Shown: positions 10,093 through 18,150 of the stretch, in pieces
How the letters are laid out: every line of letters begins with the position of its first letter
Position numbering within the stretch: the first letter of the stretch is position 1
Assembly: GCF_004803465.1 (NCBI RefSeq)
Contig: NZ_SRSF01000002.1
Location: 434,001 to 498,000, forward strand
DNA from: Neolewinella litorea
GTDB lineage: Bacteria > Bacteroidota > Bacteroidia > Chitinophagales > Saprospiraceae
Length of the DNA stretch: 64,000 nucleotides
Direction of reading: 5' to 3'
Translations under genes and position numbers: made by a program
Notes under the pieces: generated by a model
The model's input: only the letters and a program-made list of their open reading frames with translations
The model's database searches: none
What the model was told of the DNA's origin: nothing

Positions 10093-12237
10093 ATGCAACG
10101 CATCTTTTATAGCCTCGCGGCCCTCCTTTTGATACTGGTTACCGCCTGTGGCACGCCAAAGACTACCGCTTCAACCACCCCAACCCCGGCACCCGCGCCC
10201 GCGCCCGCCCCTCAGCCGGAAGCCACCGCCCAGGCCGACTTCCGTGCCCAGGCACCGGAGCCCGGCCCCGCCCCCGAAATCAAGTTGGGGGATTTTGAGG
10301 ATTTCACCCTGGACAATGGCCTGAAGGTCGTGCTGGTGGAAAACCATAAACTGCCCCGCGTCAGCTACCAACTCTACGTCGACGTGCCCCCCCACCTGGA
10401 GGGTAAGTACGCCGGGACCCAGCAGTTGTTGGGCAGCATGCTGCGCCGGGCCACCACTGAAATGACCAAAGAGGAGATCGACGAAGCCATCGACTTCATC
10501 GGTGCAACCCTGGCCACAAGCGGCACGGGTGCCTACGCCTCCACCATCACCAAGTACAAGGAGGAGGTGATGAAACTGATGGCCGACGTAATCCTGAACG
10601 CCGAATTTCCGGAAAGTGAATTTGCCAAGGTCAAGGAGGATACCCGCGCCGCCCTGGCCCAGGAACTGAGCACCCCGGAAGCCATCGCCAGCCGGGTGCG
10701 GCAGGCCATTACCTACGGCACCAACCACCCGTACGGAGAACTGATGACGGAAGCTACCCTCGACAGCATCACGCTGGAGGTGGTAAAGGCGGCCTACGAG
10801 AATTACTTCGTGCCGAACCGCAGCTATCTGGTGATGGTCGGCGACCTGACGCCCGACGAAGCCCGCCGCCTGGCCAACGAATATTTCAGCGACTGGGAGC
10901 GCAAGGAGGTGGCAGTACCCGAGTTTCCTACTCCGCAGCGGCCCGAGGGCGTTACGGTCAATTTCGTGCCCCGTACCGGCTCCGTGCAGTCGAACCTCAT
11001 CGTGACCCACCCCATCGAACTAGAACCGGGAACCAAGGAAAGCATCCGCGCCAACCTGCTGAACATCGCCCTGGGCAGCGGCTTCAACGGCCGACTCTTT
11101 GCCAACCTGCGGGAAGACAAAGGCTACACCTACGGCGCCTACTCCAGCATCAGCGACGACCCACTGGTGGGCAACTTCCGGGCCTACGCCAACGTGCGTA
11201 ACGAGGTGACCGATTCCTCAATCACGGAATTCATGTACGAGCTCAACCGCATCGCCAGCGAGCCGCTGGATTCCGCCGAACTGGCCAACGCCCAAATGCA
11301 GATCGCGGGTTCCTTCGGCCGCGCCCTGGAAAGCCCCCAGCGGATCGCGGGCTACGCCCTGAACACCATTCGCTACGACCTAGACCGCGATTTCTACCCC
11401 GAGTATCTCCAGGTCGTGCAGAACACCAGCATCAACGACATCAGCGAAGTAGCCCGCGACATCGTCACCCCCGCCAACACCCATATCGTGGTGGTGGGCG
11501 ACCGGTCGGAAGCGGAAAAGCTGGCCCGCTTCGCCACCGACGGCAAGGTGCGCTACTTTGACGTGAACGGAAATCCCGTGGACGCAGCGGAGATGTCCGC
11601 CCCGGCAGATCTCACCCCGCAACAAGTTATCGAAGGATACTTCGAGGCCATCGGTGGACGCGAACAGGCACAGGCCCTTCAGAACGTGTCTTTGGTTATG
11701 GAAGGCAACGTGCAGGGTCAGGTCATTCGTCAGACGATGACCACCACCAACGACGGCCGCATGAGCAGCCAGACGAACATGATGGGCATGACCGTTGCCG
11801 ACCAGCGCTACGCCGACGGTAAGGCGCAGGTCAAGCAGCAGGGACAGAACATGCCCCTGCCCGAGGAGGCCGTGCAGGCCATGGCCGAACAGGCGGTCAT
11901 CTTCCCCGAAAGTAACTACCTGGACCGTCTGGACCAGATCAGCATTGAGGGGACCGAAACCATCGACGGCAAGCGGGCCGTTGTACTGGCCATAGAAACG
12001 CCGGCCGGCACCGTCCGCGAATACTACGACGCATCGACCATGCTTAAACTGCGGACCGTCCGCCAGCAGGGCCCGCAGACGATGACGCAGACCTATTCCG
12101 ATTACCAGCCCACCGAGGGTATTCTTTTTCCCCGCAAGATCAGCCTGGAGGGTATGGCACCCTTTCCTATCGACCTGGAAGTCAAGGAACTGAGCGTGAA
12201 CGAAGAACTGGATCCCACCATCTTCGAGATGGACTAG
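10093..12237 (+). CDS. M16-like lipoprotein lacking the zinc motif, with extra C-terminal domain
   Basis: This 714-residue protein has a lipoprotein signal ending in LVTAC (Cys19), then a Pro/Ala-rich linker. Two M16 half-domains span about residues 70-500. Where active paralogues have HxxEH this one has TQQLLGSMLRR, so zinc binding is lost. The C-terminal-domain feature NLREDKGYTYGAYSS, which supplies the Arg/Tyr pair for substrate binding, is kept. This is the usual signature of the non-catalytic partner in M16 heterodimers. From about residue 515 (VIEGYFEAIGG) a separate domain of about 200 residues follows that resembles outer-membrane lipoprotein-sorting folds. It is probably co-transcribed with the catalytic subunit upstream. 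A strong terminator follows at 12262. Confidence 0.88.
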   Translation: MQRIFYSLAALLLILVTACGTPKTTASTTPTPAPAPAPAPQPEATAQADFRAQAPEPGPAPEIKLGDFEDFTLDNGLKVVLVENHKLPRVSYQLYVDVPPHLEGKYAGTQQLLGSMLRRATTEMTKEEIDEAIDFIGATLATSGTGAYASTITKYKEEVMKLMADVILNAEFPESEFAKVKEDTRAALAQELSTPEAIASRVRQAITYGTNHPYGELMTEATLDSITLEVVKAAYENYFVPNRSYLVMVGDLTPDEARRLANEYFSDWERKEVAVPEFPTPQRPEGVTVNFVPRTGSVQSNLIVTHPIELEPGTKESIRANLLNIALGSGFNGRLFANLREDKGYTYGAYSSISDDPLVGNFRAYANVRNEVTDSSITEFMYELNRIASEPLDSAELANAQMQIAGSFGRALESPQRIAGYALNTIRYDLDRDFYPEYLQVVQNTSINDISEVARDIVTPANTHIVVVGDRSEAEKLARFATDGKVRYFDVNGNPVDAAEMSAPADLTPQQVIEGYFEAIGGREQAQALQNVSLVMEGNVQGQVIRQTMTTTNDGRMSSQTNMMGMTVADQRYADGKAQVKQQGQNMPLPEEAVQAMAEQAVIFPESNYLDRLDQISIEGTETIDGKRAVVLAIETPAGTVREYYDASTMLKLRTVRQQGPQTMTQTYSDYQPTEGILFPRKISLEGMAPFPIDLEVKELSVNEELDPTIFEMD

Positions 12238-12261
12238 CGTCTGAAAACCACTGTTCAGGTT

Positions 12262-12302
12262 AAAGGTCCGATTCATCTTCCGCGATGGATCGGACCTTTT
12301 TT
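12262..12302 (+). terminator. Intrinsic terminator after the M16 pair
   Basis: AAAGGTCCGAT (12262-12272) pairs perfectly with ATCGGACCTTT (12289-12299), and the T run continues to 12302. It lies 25 bases after the stop of the M16-like lipoprotein gene and before the convergent glycosyltransferase gene. Confidence 0.85.
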
Positions 12303-12320
12303 GGTTAGGGGGTGCCGCGG

Positions 12321-13037
12321 CTAGAAACCGTACTTCACGATGCAGTAGATGGCCCGTACTCCGTCGCGCCATCCGATCTTCTTGCCCTCCGCGTAGGTGC
12401 GGCCGTAGTAGCTGATGCCCACCTCGTAGATGCGCACGCCGGGAACGCGGCTGATCTTGGCGGTCACTTCGGGCTCAAAGCCGAATCGCTCTTCCCGGAG
12501 GGTCAGCGACTGCAGCATTTCGGTGCGGAACAGCTTGTAGCAGGTTTCCATATCCGTCAGGTTGAGGTTGTTGAAGGCGTTGCTGAGGGTGGTCAGGAAC
12601 TTGTTGCCGATTGTGTGCCAGAAAAAGAGGATCCGGTGGGGCTTACTGCCCTGGAAGCGGCTGCCGTACACCACGTCAGCGAAGCCGTCAAGCACTGGCT
12701 GAAGCAGTTCGTTGTACTCCCGGGGATCGTACTCCAGGTCGGCATCCTGTACGATGAGGTACTCACCGGTAGCCTGCTCGATGCCGGTGTGCAGGGCCGC
12801 CCCTTTCCCCCGGTTGACGGGGTGACGGTGGTAGCGGATGGGCAAGTTGGGGTGCGAAGCGATATAGCGGTGCACGGCCTCCTCCGTATCGTCAGTGGAG
12901 CAGTCGTTTACGATGATAACCTCCTTGGCAAGTTCCCCGATCAACTGTACCTCGCGCACCCGGTCAAGGATGCGATGGATGGTTCGGCCTTCATTGAAGG
13001 CCGGGATAACGATGGAAAGCGTCGGGGGACGATTCAA
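12321..13037 (-). CDS. Family 2 glycosyltransferase (polyprenyl-phosphate type)
   Basis: This 238-residue protein has the GT-A core of GT2 enzymes: LSIVIPAFNEGRTI at the N terminus, VNDCSTDDTEE for nucleotide binding, NRGKGAALHTGIEQATG, and the metal-binding VQDADLEYDP. ETCYKLFR and the GISYYGRTYAEGKKIGW segment match the dolichyl/undecaprenyl-phosphate mannose or glucose synthase subgroup. Such enzymes move a sugar from a nucleotide donor to a lipid phosphate at the cytoplasmic membrane. No C-terminal membrane segments are present, so it is a short, peripheral form. It faces the M16 genes across a terminator, and its upstream region is a 346-base divergent gap. Confidence 0.9.
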   Translation of the reverse strand: MNRPPTLSIVIPAFNEGRTIHRILDRVREVQLIGELAKEVIIVNDCSTDDTEEAVHRYIASHPNLPIRYHRHPVNRGKGAALHTGIEQATGEYLIVQDADLEYDPREYNELLQPVLDGFADVVYGSRFQGSKPHRILFFWHTIGNKFLTTLSNAFNNLNLTDMETCYKLFRTEMLQSLTLREERFGFEPEVTAKISRVPGVRIYEVGISYYGRTYAEGKKIGWRDGVRAIYCIVKYGF

Positions 13038-13383
13038 ATCAGGCGTAAAGGAGAGCTATCAGCAGTAAAACTACGAATAGCTTGGCGCAAATGTCGTCAA
13101 ATTTCATTTTAATAGGTGTGCGTGCTCGGGTAAACAGCTCCCGGTCAGAGCCTTAAATATTGGCCACTTGTCGGAGCGAAGTGTATCAGTAAAGCGCCCG
13201 AACGACCCGAGAGACCCAAACGACGGCCAGCGGATCGTCCGATGCGACCATTAAAATAGCCTCCGGGGGAAAAATGTGCGATTTTTTAACAAATTTTCTT
13301 TGCTTTAACTTATTAGGCACGCGAACCCTTCTTTTGACCGGCCGGTGAGGATGGGTGGTATCGGGTGGGCCTACCTTAGCGTC
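13038..13383. other. 346-base divergent gap between the glycosyltransferase gene and hemJ
   Basis: The gap is richer in A/T than its surroundings, especially 13255-13316. I see no convincing open reading frame or RNA gene. It should hold the promoters of both flanking genes. The only motif I can name is TACCTTAG at 13372-13379, close to the hemJ start. Confidence 0.5.
13372..13379 (+). promoter_or_regulatory. -7 element four bases before hemJ
   Basis: TACCTTAG (consensus TAnnTTTG) ends only four bases before the ATG at 13384, so transcription would begin at or very near the start codon. No clear -33 TTG at a spacing of about 20 is visible. Confidence 0.4.
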
Positions 13384-13983
13384 ATGAATCTGATTCTGTT
13401 CGCCAAGGCCCTCCACGTAGTGGGCTTCGTCAGTTGGTTTGCCGGGCTGTTTTTTCTGGGCCGCTTGCTTGTCAACCACGCCGAGACGGATTCGGTGGCC
13501 CGGTCCGGGGCGGCCGACGCCCAGCTGCGGGCGGCCATCCTGCAGGAGGAGTACAGCGGGATGGAAGACCGGGTGTACCGCATCATTACGAATCCGGCCA
13601 TGATGATCACCTGGGTAGGTGGCTTGCTGATGGTGGTGCTCAACCCCGGCTACTTCGTCAGCGGCACGACGGGTTGGCTGGCCGTAAAACTGTCTGCGGT
13701 AGTGGCCCTGGTTGGCTACCAACTCTACACCAAGCGCCGGATTATGCTGCCGATGCAGGCCGGCGAGCGCCCTTTGTCGGCCTGGCAACTACGGCTCTGG
13801 AACGAGGTTCCCACTTTTTTTCTGGTGACCATCGTATTCACAGCCGTTTACGGGAAGGTGGGTGAACTGAGTTATGTTTACCTTGGTATCGGCGTACTGA
13901 TTTTCTGCCTGCTGGTCTACCGCGGTGCTGTTGCCTACCGGAACCGACGATTGGAACCGGAGCCGCCCCATCCCAAAACCTAA
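13384..13983 (+). CDS. hemJ: Protoporphyrinogen IX oxidase HemJ
   Basis: The 199-residue product has four to five membrane helices and matches HemJ/UPF0093 along its length. The N terminus NLILFAKALHVVGFVSWFAG contains the conserved His near residue 11. It is followed by GLFFLGRLLVNHAE, MEDRVYRIITNPAMM, GWLAVKLSAV and LWNEVPTFFLV. HemJ oxidises protoporphyrinogen IX to protoporphyrin IX in haem synthesis. An ATG 39 bases upstream is in frame, but the conserved N terminus starts at 13384 and a -7 element lies between the two. A response regulator gene follows after 10 bases, so the two are probably co-transcribed. Confidence 0.9.
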   Translation: MNLILFAKALHVVGFVSWFAGLFFLGRLLVNHAETDSVARSGAADAQLRAAILQEEYSGMEDRVYRIITNPAMMITWVGGLLMVVLNPGYFVSGTTGWLAVKLSAVVALVGYQLYTKRRIMLPMQAGERPLSAWQLRLWNEVPTFFLVTIVFTAVYGKVGELSYVYLGIGVLIFCLLVYRGAVAYRNRRLEPEPPHPKT

Positions 13984-13993
13984 GCCTTTTCCC

Positions 13994-14635
13994 ATGATCC
14001 ACCTTGGTATTATCGAAGACGAGCCCATCATGCTCGCCAGTATTGAAGAGTGCTTTGAAGCCAACCGCGACGTGCGCGTTGAGCTGGCCACGACCAGCGT
14101 GGAGCAATTCCTGAGTCGCCTGCCGGCCAGCAGCCCGCTTAATACGTTGCTGCTGGACATCATGCTGCCGGGCATGGACGGGATAGCGGGAATTCCGCGG
14201 CTGCTGGAACGGTGGCCCGAGATGGACATCATCATGTTGACCAACAGCGACGAAAGCGACAACATCTTCCGTGCCCTGCAGGCCGGGGCCGTCGGTTACA
14301 TCTCGAAGCGGCGCGTTAATCCGAGCATCATCCGCGACGCCGTACATACGGTTAATCGCGGCGGCAGCTACATGAGTCCCAGTATCGCGCGCCAGGTAGT
14401 GGCCTTCCACAACCAGCAACGCAAGAAGTCGACCGTATCCGCGGCCGATCAGCTCACCACCCGCCAGCTCGATATCGTGCAGGGGTTGGTCGACAACCTC
14501 AGCTACCGGGAGATCGGCGAACGTCTCGACATCAGCATCGAAACCGTCCGCGATCACATCAAAAATATTTACCGCAAGCTGCAGGTGAATTCCAAAATGG
14601 AGGTGGTCCACAAAAAACTGAAAGGAGAAATCTAG
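13994..14635 (+). CDS. NarL/FixJ-type response regulator (orphan)
   Basis: This 213-residue protein has an N-terminal receiver domain, with acidic residues near residues 8-10 (IIEDEP), phospho-acceptor Asp55 in LLLDIMLPGMDG, Thr in MLTNSDE and Lys in GYISKR. The C-terminal LuxR-type helix-turn-helix reads LTTRQLDIVQGLVDNLSYRE and ETVRDHIKNIYRKLQV. It should bind DNA when phosphorylated. No histidine kinase gene lies nearby. The start at 13994 is chosen because the receiver begins directly there (MIHLGIIEDEP); upstream in-frame codons overlap hemJ. Co-transcription with hemJ is likely but gives no clear regulon. Confidence 0.92.
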   Translation: MIHLGIIEDEPIMLASIEECFEANRDVRVELATTSVEQFLSRLPASSPLNTLLLDIMLPGMDGIAGIPRLLERWPEMDIIMLTNSDESDNIFRALQAGAVGYISKRRVNPSIIRDAVHTVNRGGSYMSPSIARQVVAFHNQQRKKSTVSAADQLTTRQLDIVQGLVDNLSYREIGERLDISIETVRDHIKNIYRKLQVNSKMEVVHKKLKGEI

Positions 14636-14810
14636 GTTGCCCCCTTTTCCCTGCCGGTCTAATCGATTGATGGTAAGGCGGTAATTCCGGAGCCACGCCC
14701 CCGAAAGTAGGTCCCTGAACTCCCTGCCGGGCCAGTAGCGCGCAGAAAGAAAAGGTATTGTCCGTATTATGGGGGGGCGGCCGAAGTGTCGGCCGGCTTG
14801 CCTACAGACT

Positions 14811-14818
14811 TACCTTAG
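14811..14818 (+). promoter_or_regulatory. Possible -7 element of glpF
   Basis: TACCTTAG resembles TAnnTTTG and ends 12 bases before the glpF ATG at 14831. The -33 region shows no TTG at the ideal spacing. Confidence 0.35.
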
Positions 14819-14830
14819 TTTTCTGCGATC

Positions 14831-15574
14831 ATGACAACAGAGCTCATTGCGTACCTCGGTGAAATCATCGGTACCGCCATCCTTATCCTCCTCGGCAACG
14901 GCGTAGTCGCCAACGTGCTACTCACCCGCACGAAAGGGCACGACAGCGGCCTCATCGTAATCACTTTCGGCTGGGCCATCGCGGTCTTCACCGCCGTATT
15001 CATCGCCGCCCCGCTTTCCGGGGCCCACCTCAACCCAGCGGTTACCCTGGGGCTGGCCCTCGCCGGCAAATTTGACTGGGGCCTCGTACCCGGATATTTC
15101 GTGGCCCAGCTCATCGGTGCTTTCATCGGTCAGTGCGTGGCCGTGCTGGCCTACCGCGACCATTACCGCGTTACGGAGGATTCCGGACTTGTCCTTGCTA
15201 CGTTCAGCACCGACCCGGCCATCCCGCGCTCCTCTTCCAATACGATGACCGAGGCCATCGGCACCTTCGTGCTGGTCTTCGCCGTGCTGTACATCACCGG
15301 TCCGAAGATCGGCGACAGCCCAGGCAGCCTGGGTGCCCTCGACGCCCTACCGGTGGCCCTGGTGGTGCTGGGTATCGGTCTGTCGCTCGGCGGTCCTACC
15401 GGGTACGCCATCAATCCGGCCCGTGATCTCGGCCCCCGGATCGCCCACGCCGTCCTGCCACTCAAACACAAGGGCGACAGCAACTGGCCCTACGCCTGGG
15501 TACCCGTGGTGGGGCCGCTGCTGGGTGCCGCCCTGGCGGCGGGACTGTGGCACTTCGTACCCGTGGCCCTGTAA
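14831..15574 (+). CDS. glpF: Glycerol uptake facilitator (aquaglyceroporin)
   Basis: This 247-residue protein has six membrane helices and two half-helices with the NPA boxes GAHLNPAVT (Asn68) and GYAINPARDLGPR (Asn195). The Asp after the second box (NPARD) marks the glycerol-facilitator branch rather than strict water channels. It lets glycerol and other small polyols cross the inner membrane. No glycerol kinase or glycerol-3-phosphate dehydrogenase gene lies next to it, so the substrate rests on family features only. It ends 6 bases from the end of the convergent Kelch lipoprotein gene. Confidence 0.92.
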   Translation: MTTELIAYLGEIIGTAILILLGNGVVANVLLTRTKGHDSGLIVITFGWAIAVFTAVFIAAPLSGAHLNPAVTLGLALAGKFDWGLVPGYFVAQLIGAFIGQCVAVLAYRDHYRVTEDSGLVLATFSTDPAIPRSSSNTMTEAIGTFVLVFAVLYITGPKIGDSPGSLGALDALPVALVVLGIGLSLGGPTGYAINPARDLGPRIAHAVLPLKHKGDSNWPYAWVPVVGPLLGAALAAGLWHFVPVAL

Positions 15575-15580
15575 AGACGC

Positions 15581-16570
15581 TTACCGAATCCGCGCCCGTA
15601 TCATATCCGAAAGTTCGGGTTCACCGCCCCGCTGTCCGCAGCCGCTGGCCATGTAGAGGTGGTCGGCGTCGTGAACGATCCCGGTACCGTGACGGCCACG
15701 TACCAGCGGCGGCAGGGCGCTCCAGGTACCCGATTGGACGTCGAGCGCCTCTACGTCGGCGTGCGCCGGTTCCTGGCTGTCGGATTCCCCGCCGATGACG
15801 ATGAGGCGGTCGGCCAGACCGATGGCCGCCGTTCCCGCCCGCTGCGTCGGAATTTCAGTTTCCAGGGTGGTCCAGGCTTCCTCTTCAAAATCGTATACAT
15901 CAACCGGCCCGATGGTATTGGCGAAGGGGTTGGTAGCGGCTACCGTTGTGCGGCCCGCTGCGGCGTAGAGCTTACCGTCCACCACCGCCGCCTGGAAGTG
16001 ATCGCGGGGGCGGGGTGCGTCGGGCAGGGGGGTCCACGCCCCGGTGGCCGGGTTGTAGGCATCCAGCCACTGCTTGTGGTCGCCCCGGTGGCCGTCGCGG
16101 ATGCCGCAGACCAGGTAGATGATGCCGTCGTGTAGCACGGCACCGGCCCCGCCGCGGCGACGGTCTTCGGGGATTTCGTGGCCCTCGCGCCACTCGTCGC
16201 TTACGGGATTGTAGATGTAGACGTTTGGCAGGGGCGTCTCGCCGGGGTACCCGCCGGTCATGGCGCCCAAGAGGTAGATTTCTTCCTGGTATACCACGGG
16301 CTGGAAATGGTGAATCTCCACCGGGGGCGGAGCGCCTTTCGTCCAGGTTCGTGTGCGGGTATCAAAGATCGACACCGGGCGGATTCCGCGGCCTCCGAGG
16401 AGGTAGTAGCGGTTGCCCACGGCCACGAAGGCCGCTTCGTGCCGGGCTACGGGTTCGGTTTCCGTATCGACGGTTTCCCACTCGCCGAGCACGGGGGCTT
16501 CATCGGTGCGGGGGGTGGCACAGCCCAGGAGCAGGATCAGTGGGAGGATGGAGAGGATTCGGACGGCCAT
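15581..16570 (-). CDS. Kelch-repeat lipoprotein
   Basis: This 329-residue protein begins with a lipoprotein signal (ILPLILLLGC, Cys17). The mature part consists of Kelch-type beta-propeller repeats with Gly-Gly turns and spaced Tyr/Trp, e.g. YYLLGGRG, YLLGAMTGGY, LVCGIRDG, LYAAAGRT and RLIVIGGESDSQEP. Six blades are plausible. Kelch lipoproteins are exposed on the periplasmic or outer surface and usually bind glycans or proteins; some relatives are sialic-acid mutarotases. Its ATG overlaps the stop of the upstream DUF1080 lipoprotein gene by one base, so the two are co-translated. The true substrate is unknown. Confidence 0.82.
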   Translation of the reverse strand: MAVRILSILPLILLLGCATPRTDEAPVLGEWETVDTETEPVARHEAAFVAVGNRYYLLGGRGIRPVSIFDTRTRTWTKGAPPPVEIHHFQPVVYQEEIYLLGAMTGGYPGETPLPNVYIYNPVSDEWREGHEIPEDRRRGGAGAVLHDGIIYLVCGIRDGHRGDHKQWLDAYNPATGAWTPLPDAPRPRDHFQAAVVDGKLYAAAGRTTVAATNPFANTIGPVDVYDFEEEAWTTLETEIPTQRAGTAAIGLADRLIVIGGESDSQEPAHADVEALDVQSGTWSALPPLVRGRHGTGIVHDADHLYMASGCGQRGGEPELSDMIRARIR

Positions 16571-17160
16571 TACAGGGGCTTGATCTCGATGTCACGCCAC
16601 CGCACCTTGATGCCGCCGCCGTCGTGGATCTGCAGGGCTACGGCGCCTTCGCCTTCGCCGATCTTCTCGTCCACCAGTTCGACCATTTCGACGCCGTTCA
16701 GCCAGGTGGTGATCTTGGGTCCTACCGCGCGGATCTTGAGTTTGTTCCAGTCGCCCATTTTCAGGACGTCATCCTTCGCCTTATCGGGCTTGATGAGCCA
16801 GCCGCGGCCGTAGGATTCGTATATGCCGCCGGTATCGTGGCCGGGGGGGGCTACCTCGACCTGCCAGCCGCTGACCTTGGTGCCATCGAAGGTTGAGCGG
16901 ATAAACACCCCGCTGTTGCCGTTGGCCTCCTGCTTGAATTCAAGGGTAAGCTCGAAATCGTCGTAGAATTTCTCGGTGGACAGGTAGCCGTATTCCGCGT
17001 CGGGCCCGCTTTCGCAGATCAATTCGCCGTCATCGACGTACCATTTCTCGGTGCCGTGGACTTCCCATCCGGCGAGGCTTTCGCCGTTGAACAGGTCGGT
17101 GGTCTGGCGGCTGCAACTCACGAAGAGCAGCAGGCATAGGAGGGGGAGAATGTTCTTCAT
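16570..17160 (-). CDS. DUF1080 (3-keto-disaccharide hydrolase-like) lipoprotein
   Basis: This 196-residue lipoprotein (signal LLCLLLFVSC, Cys16) is a single DUF1080 domain: DLFNGESLAGWEVHG, WYVDDGELICESG, DFELTLEFKQEANGNSGVFI and the C-terminal GGIKVRWRDIEIKPL are all family signatures. The fold is a concanavalin-type jelly roll. Characterised relatives hydrolyse 3-keto-glycosides, often beside Gfo/Idh/MocA oxidoreductases that make the 3-keto group; such an oxidoreductase lies about 8 kb away at 24925. The gene precedes and overlaps the Kelch gene by one base. Confidence 0.88.
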   Translation of the reverse strand: MKNILPLLCLLLFVSCSRQTTDLFNGESLAGWEVHGTEKWYVDDGELICESGPDAEYGYLSTEKFYDDFELTLEFKQEANGNSGVFIRSTFDGTKVSGWQVEVAPPGHDTGGIYESYGRGWLIKPDKAKDDVLKMGDWNKLKIRAVGPKITTWLNGVEMVELVDEKIGEGEGAVALQIHDGGGIKVRWRDIEIKPL

Positions 17161-17268
17161 GGGGGGAAATTACACCATTGGCCGGAAACCACTGATGCCC
17201 GCCTTGCCAAGATTTACGGCACCCGCGCGCCGTTCGCCCTCCGGCAACTTTCGCGGAGGAAAATTCCC

Positions 17269-17976
17269 TCAGTTATCGAAGCGCAGGCGCAGGGCAACGC
17301 CGGCTTCGAGTCCGGCCACCGCGTCGGTACGCGTTTCGAGCCGAAATTCAGTTGGCCAGGGAGAATAACTCACGAATGGCTCGATCCCCATGACGAAGCG
17401 GGAGGATAAAAAGCGCTCAAAGCCGCCGAAGACCGTAAAGGAATGCCGGTTGTAATCGAGGGGCGGACGATTGGAACTGCCGCGATAAAAGGCCGTTTCC
17501 AACTGCGGATCACCCACCCACCGGTTGGCCACCCCGCCGACGCCCACGAGGAAGCGGTCGTTGTTCGGGAGGTAATCGAAGCGGTAAATGACCGAAACCG
17601 GAAGCTCGATGGCCATGTAGACTACCCGGTTGGTGCCCGACTCGTCGAGGGAAGGGTCTTCCCGGCGGGCATTCACCGCATAGCGGTACCGCTTGCGCGA
17701 TACGTCCACGCCGGCGCGGAGGAAGAGTCCCGATACCACCTCATATTCCAGGTAGCCGCCGGCTGCCCATCCGAGTTCCACACCATTTTCGCCTTCGGTG
17801 TAGGACAGACCGCCCTCCCGCACGGGCGTTTTCGTTTCGGAGTGAATCGTCAGCACGTGCGGACTCAGGTGTACTCCCACGTCAAGGCGCTGCTGCGCCC
17901 ACAGTGCCGAACAGAGGAAAGTGGAGGCGAGGCTGACCACCATAAGGCAGCTTGACCGAAGCAGGTTGGTCCGCAT
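17269..17976 (-). CDS. Outer-membrane beta-barrel protein, paralogue of 20602-21315
   Basis: From the ATG at 17976 the product has 235 residues: a signal peptide (MRTNLLRSSCLMVVSLAS, cleavage near ALWAQ), then alternating hydrophobic strands ending in LEAGVALRLRFDN. That aromatic/Asn end and the strand pattern fit a small eight- to ten-stranded barrel. It is clearly homologous to the gene at 20602: both have LD(V/I)G(F/V)H(L/V)SP, GYLEYE/GLYLEYA, RAGVDVSRKRY/RSGVDFSYKRN, YRFDYL and LRFRLDN-like ends. An upstream in-frame ATG at 18030 would put 18 residues before the signal peptide and is rejected. Function is unknown. Confidence 0.75.
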   Translation of the reverse strand: MRTNLLRSSCLMVVSLASTFLCSALWAQQRLDVGVHLSPHVLTIHSETKTPVREGGLSYTEGENGVELGWAAGGYLEYEVVSGLFLRAGVDVSRKRYRYAVNARREDPSLDESGTNRVVYMAIELPVSVIYRFDYLPNNDRFLVGVGGVANRWVGDPQLETAFYRGSSNRPPLDYNRHSFTVFGGFERFLSSRFVMGIEPFVSYSPWPTEFRLETRTDAVAGLEAGVALRLRFDN

Positions 17977-18150
17977 ACATTTGGTTTTGGGGAGTCTAGA
18001 ACTGGCCCTTACAACATCGCCGCGCCCCATACTAGTGTGCCGCGGAGGTCAAATTTGGGTCAGGTTAAAGACCAGGCAAGCGCGCAGCCCCGTGGCGGAG
18101 CGGGGTCGTATCGCTGCCCCGGACGTACATTCGCTCCACATCCAAAGCCT

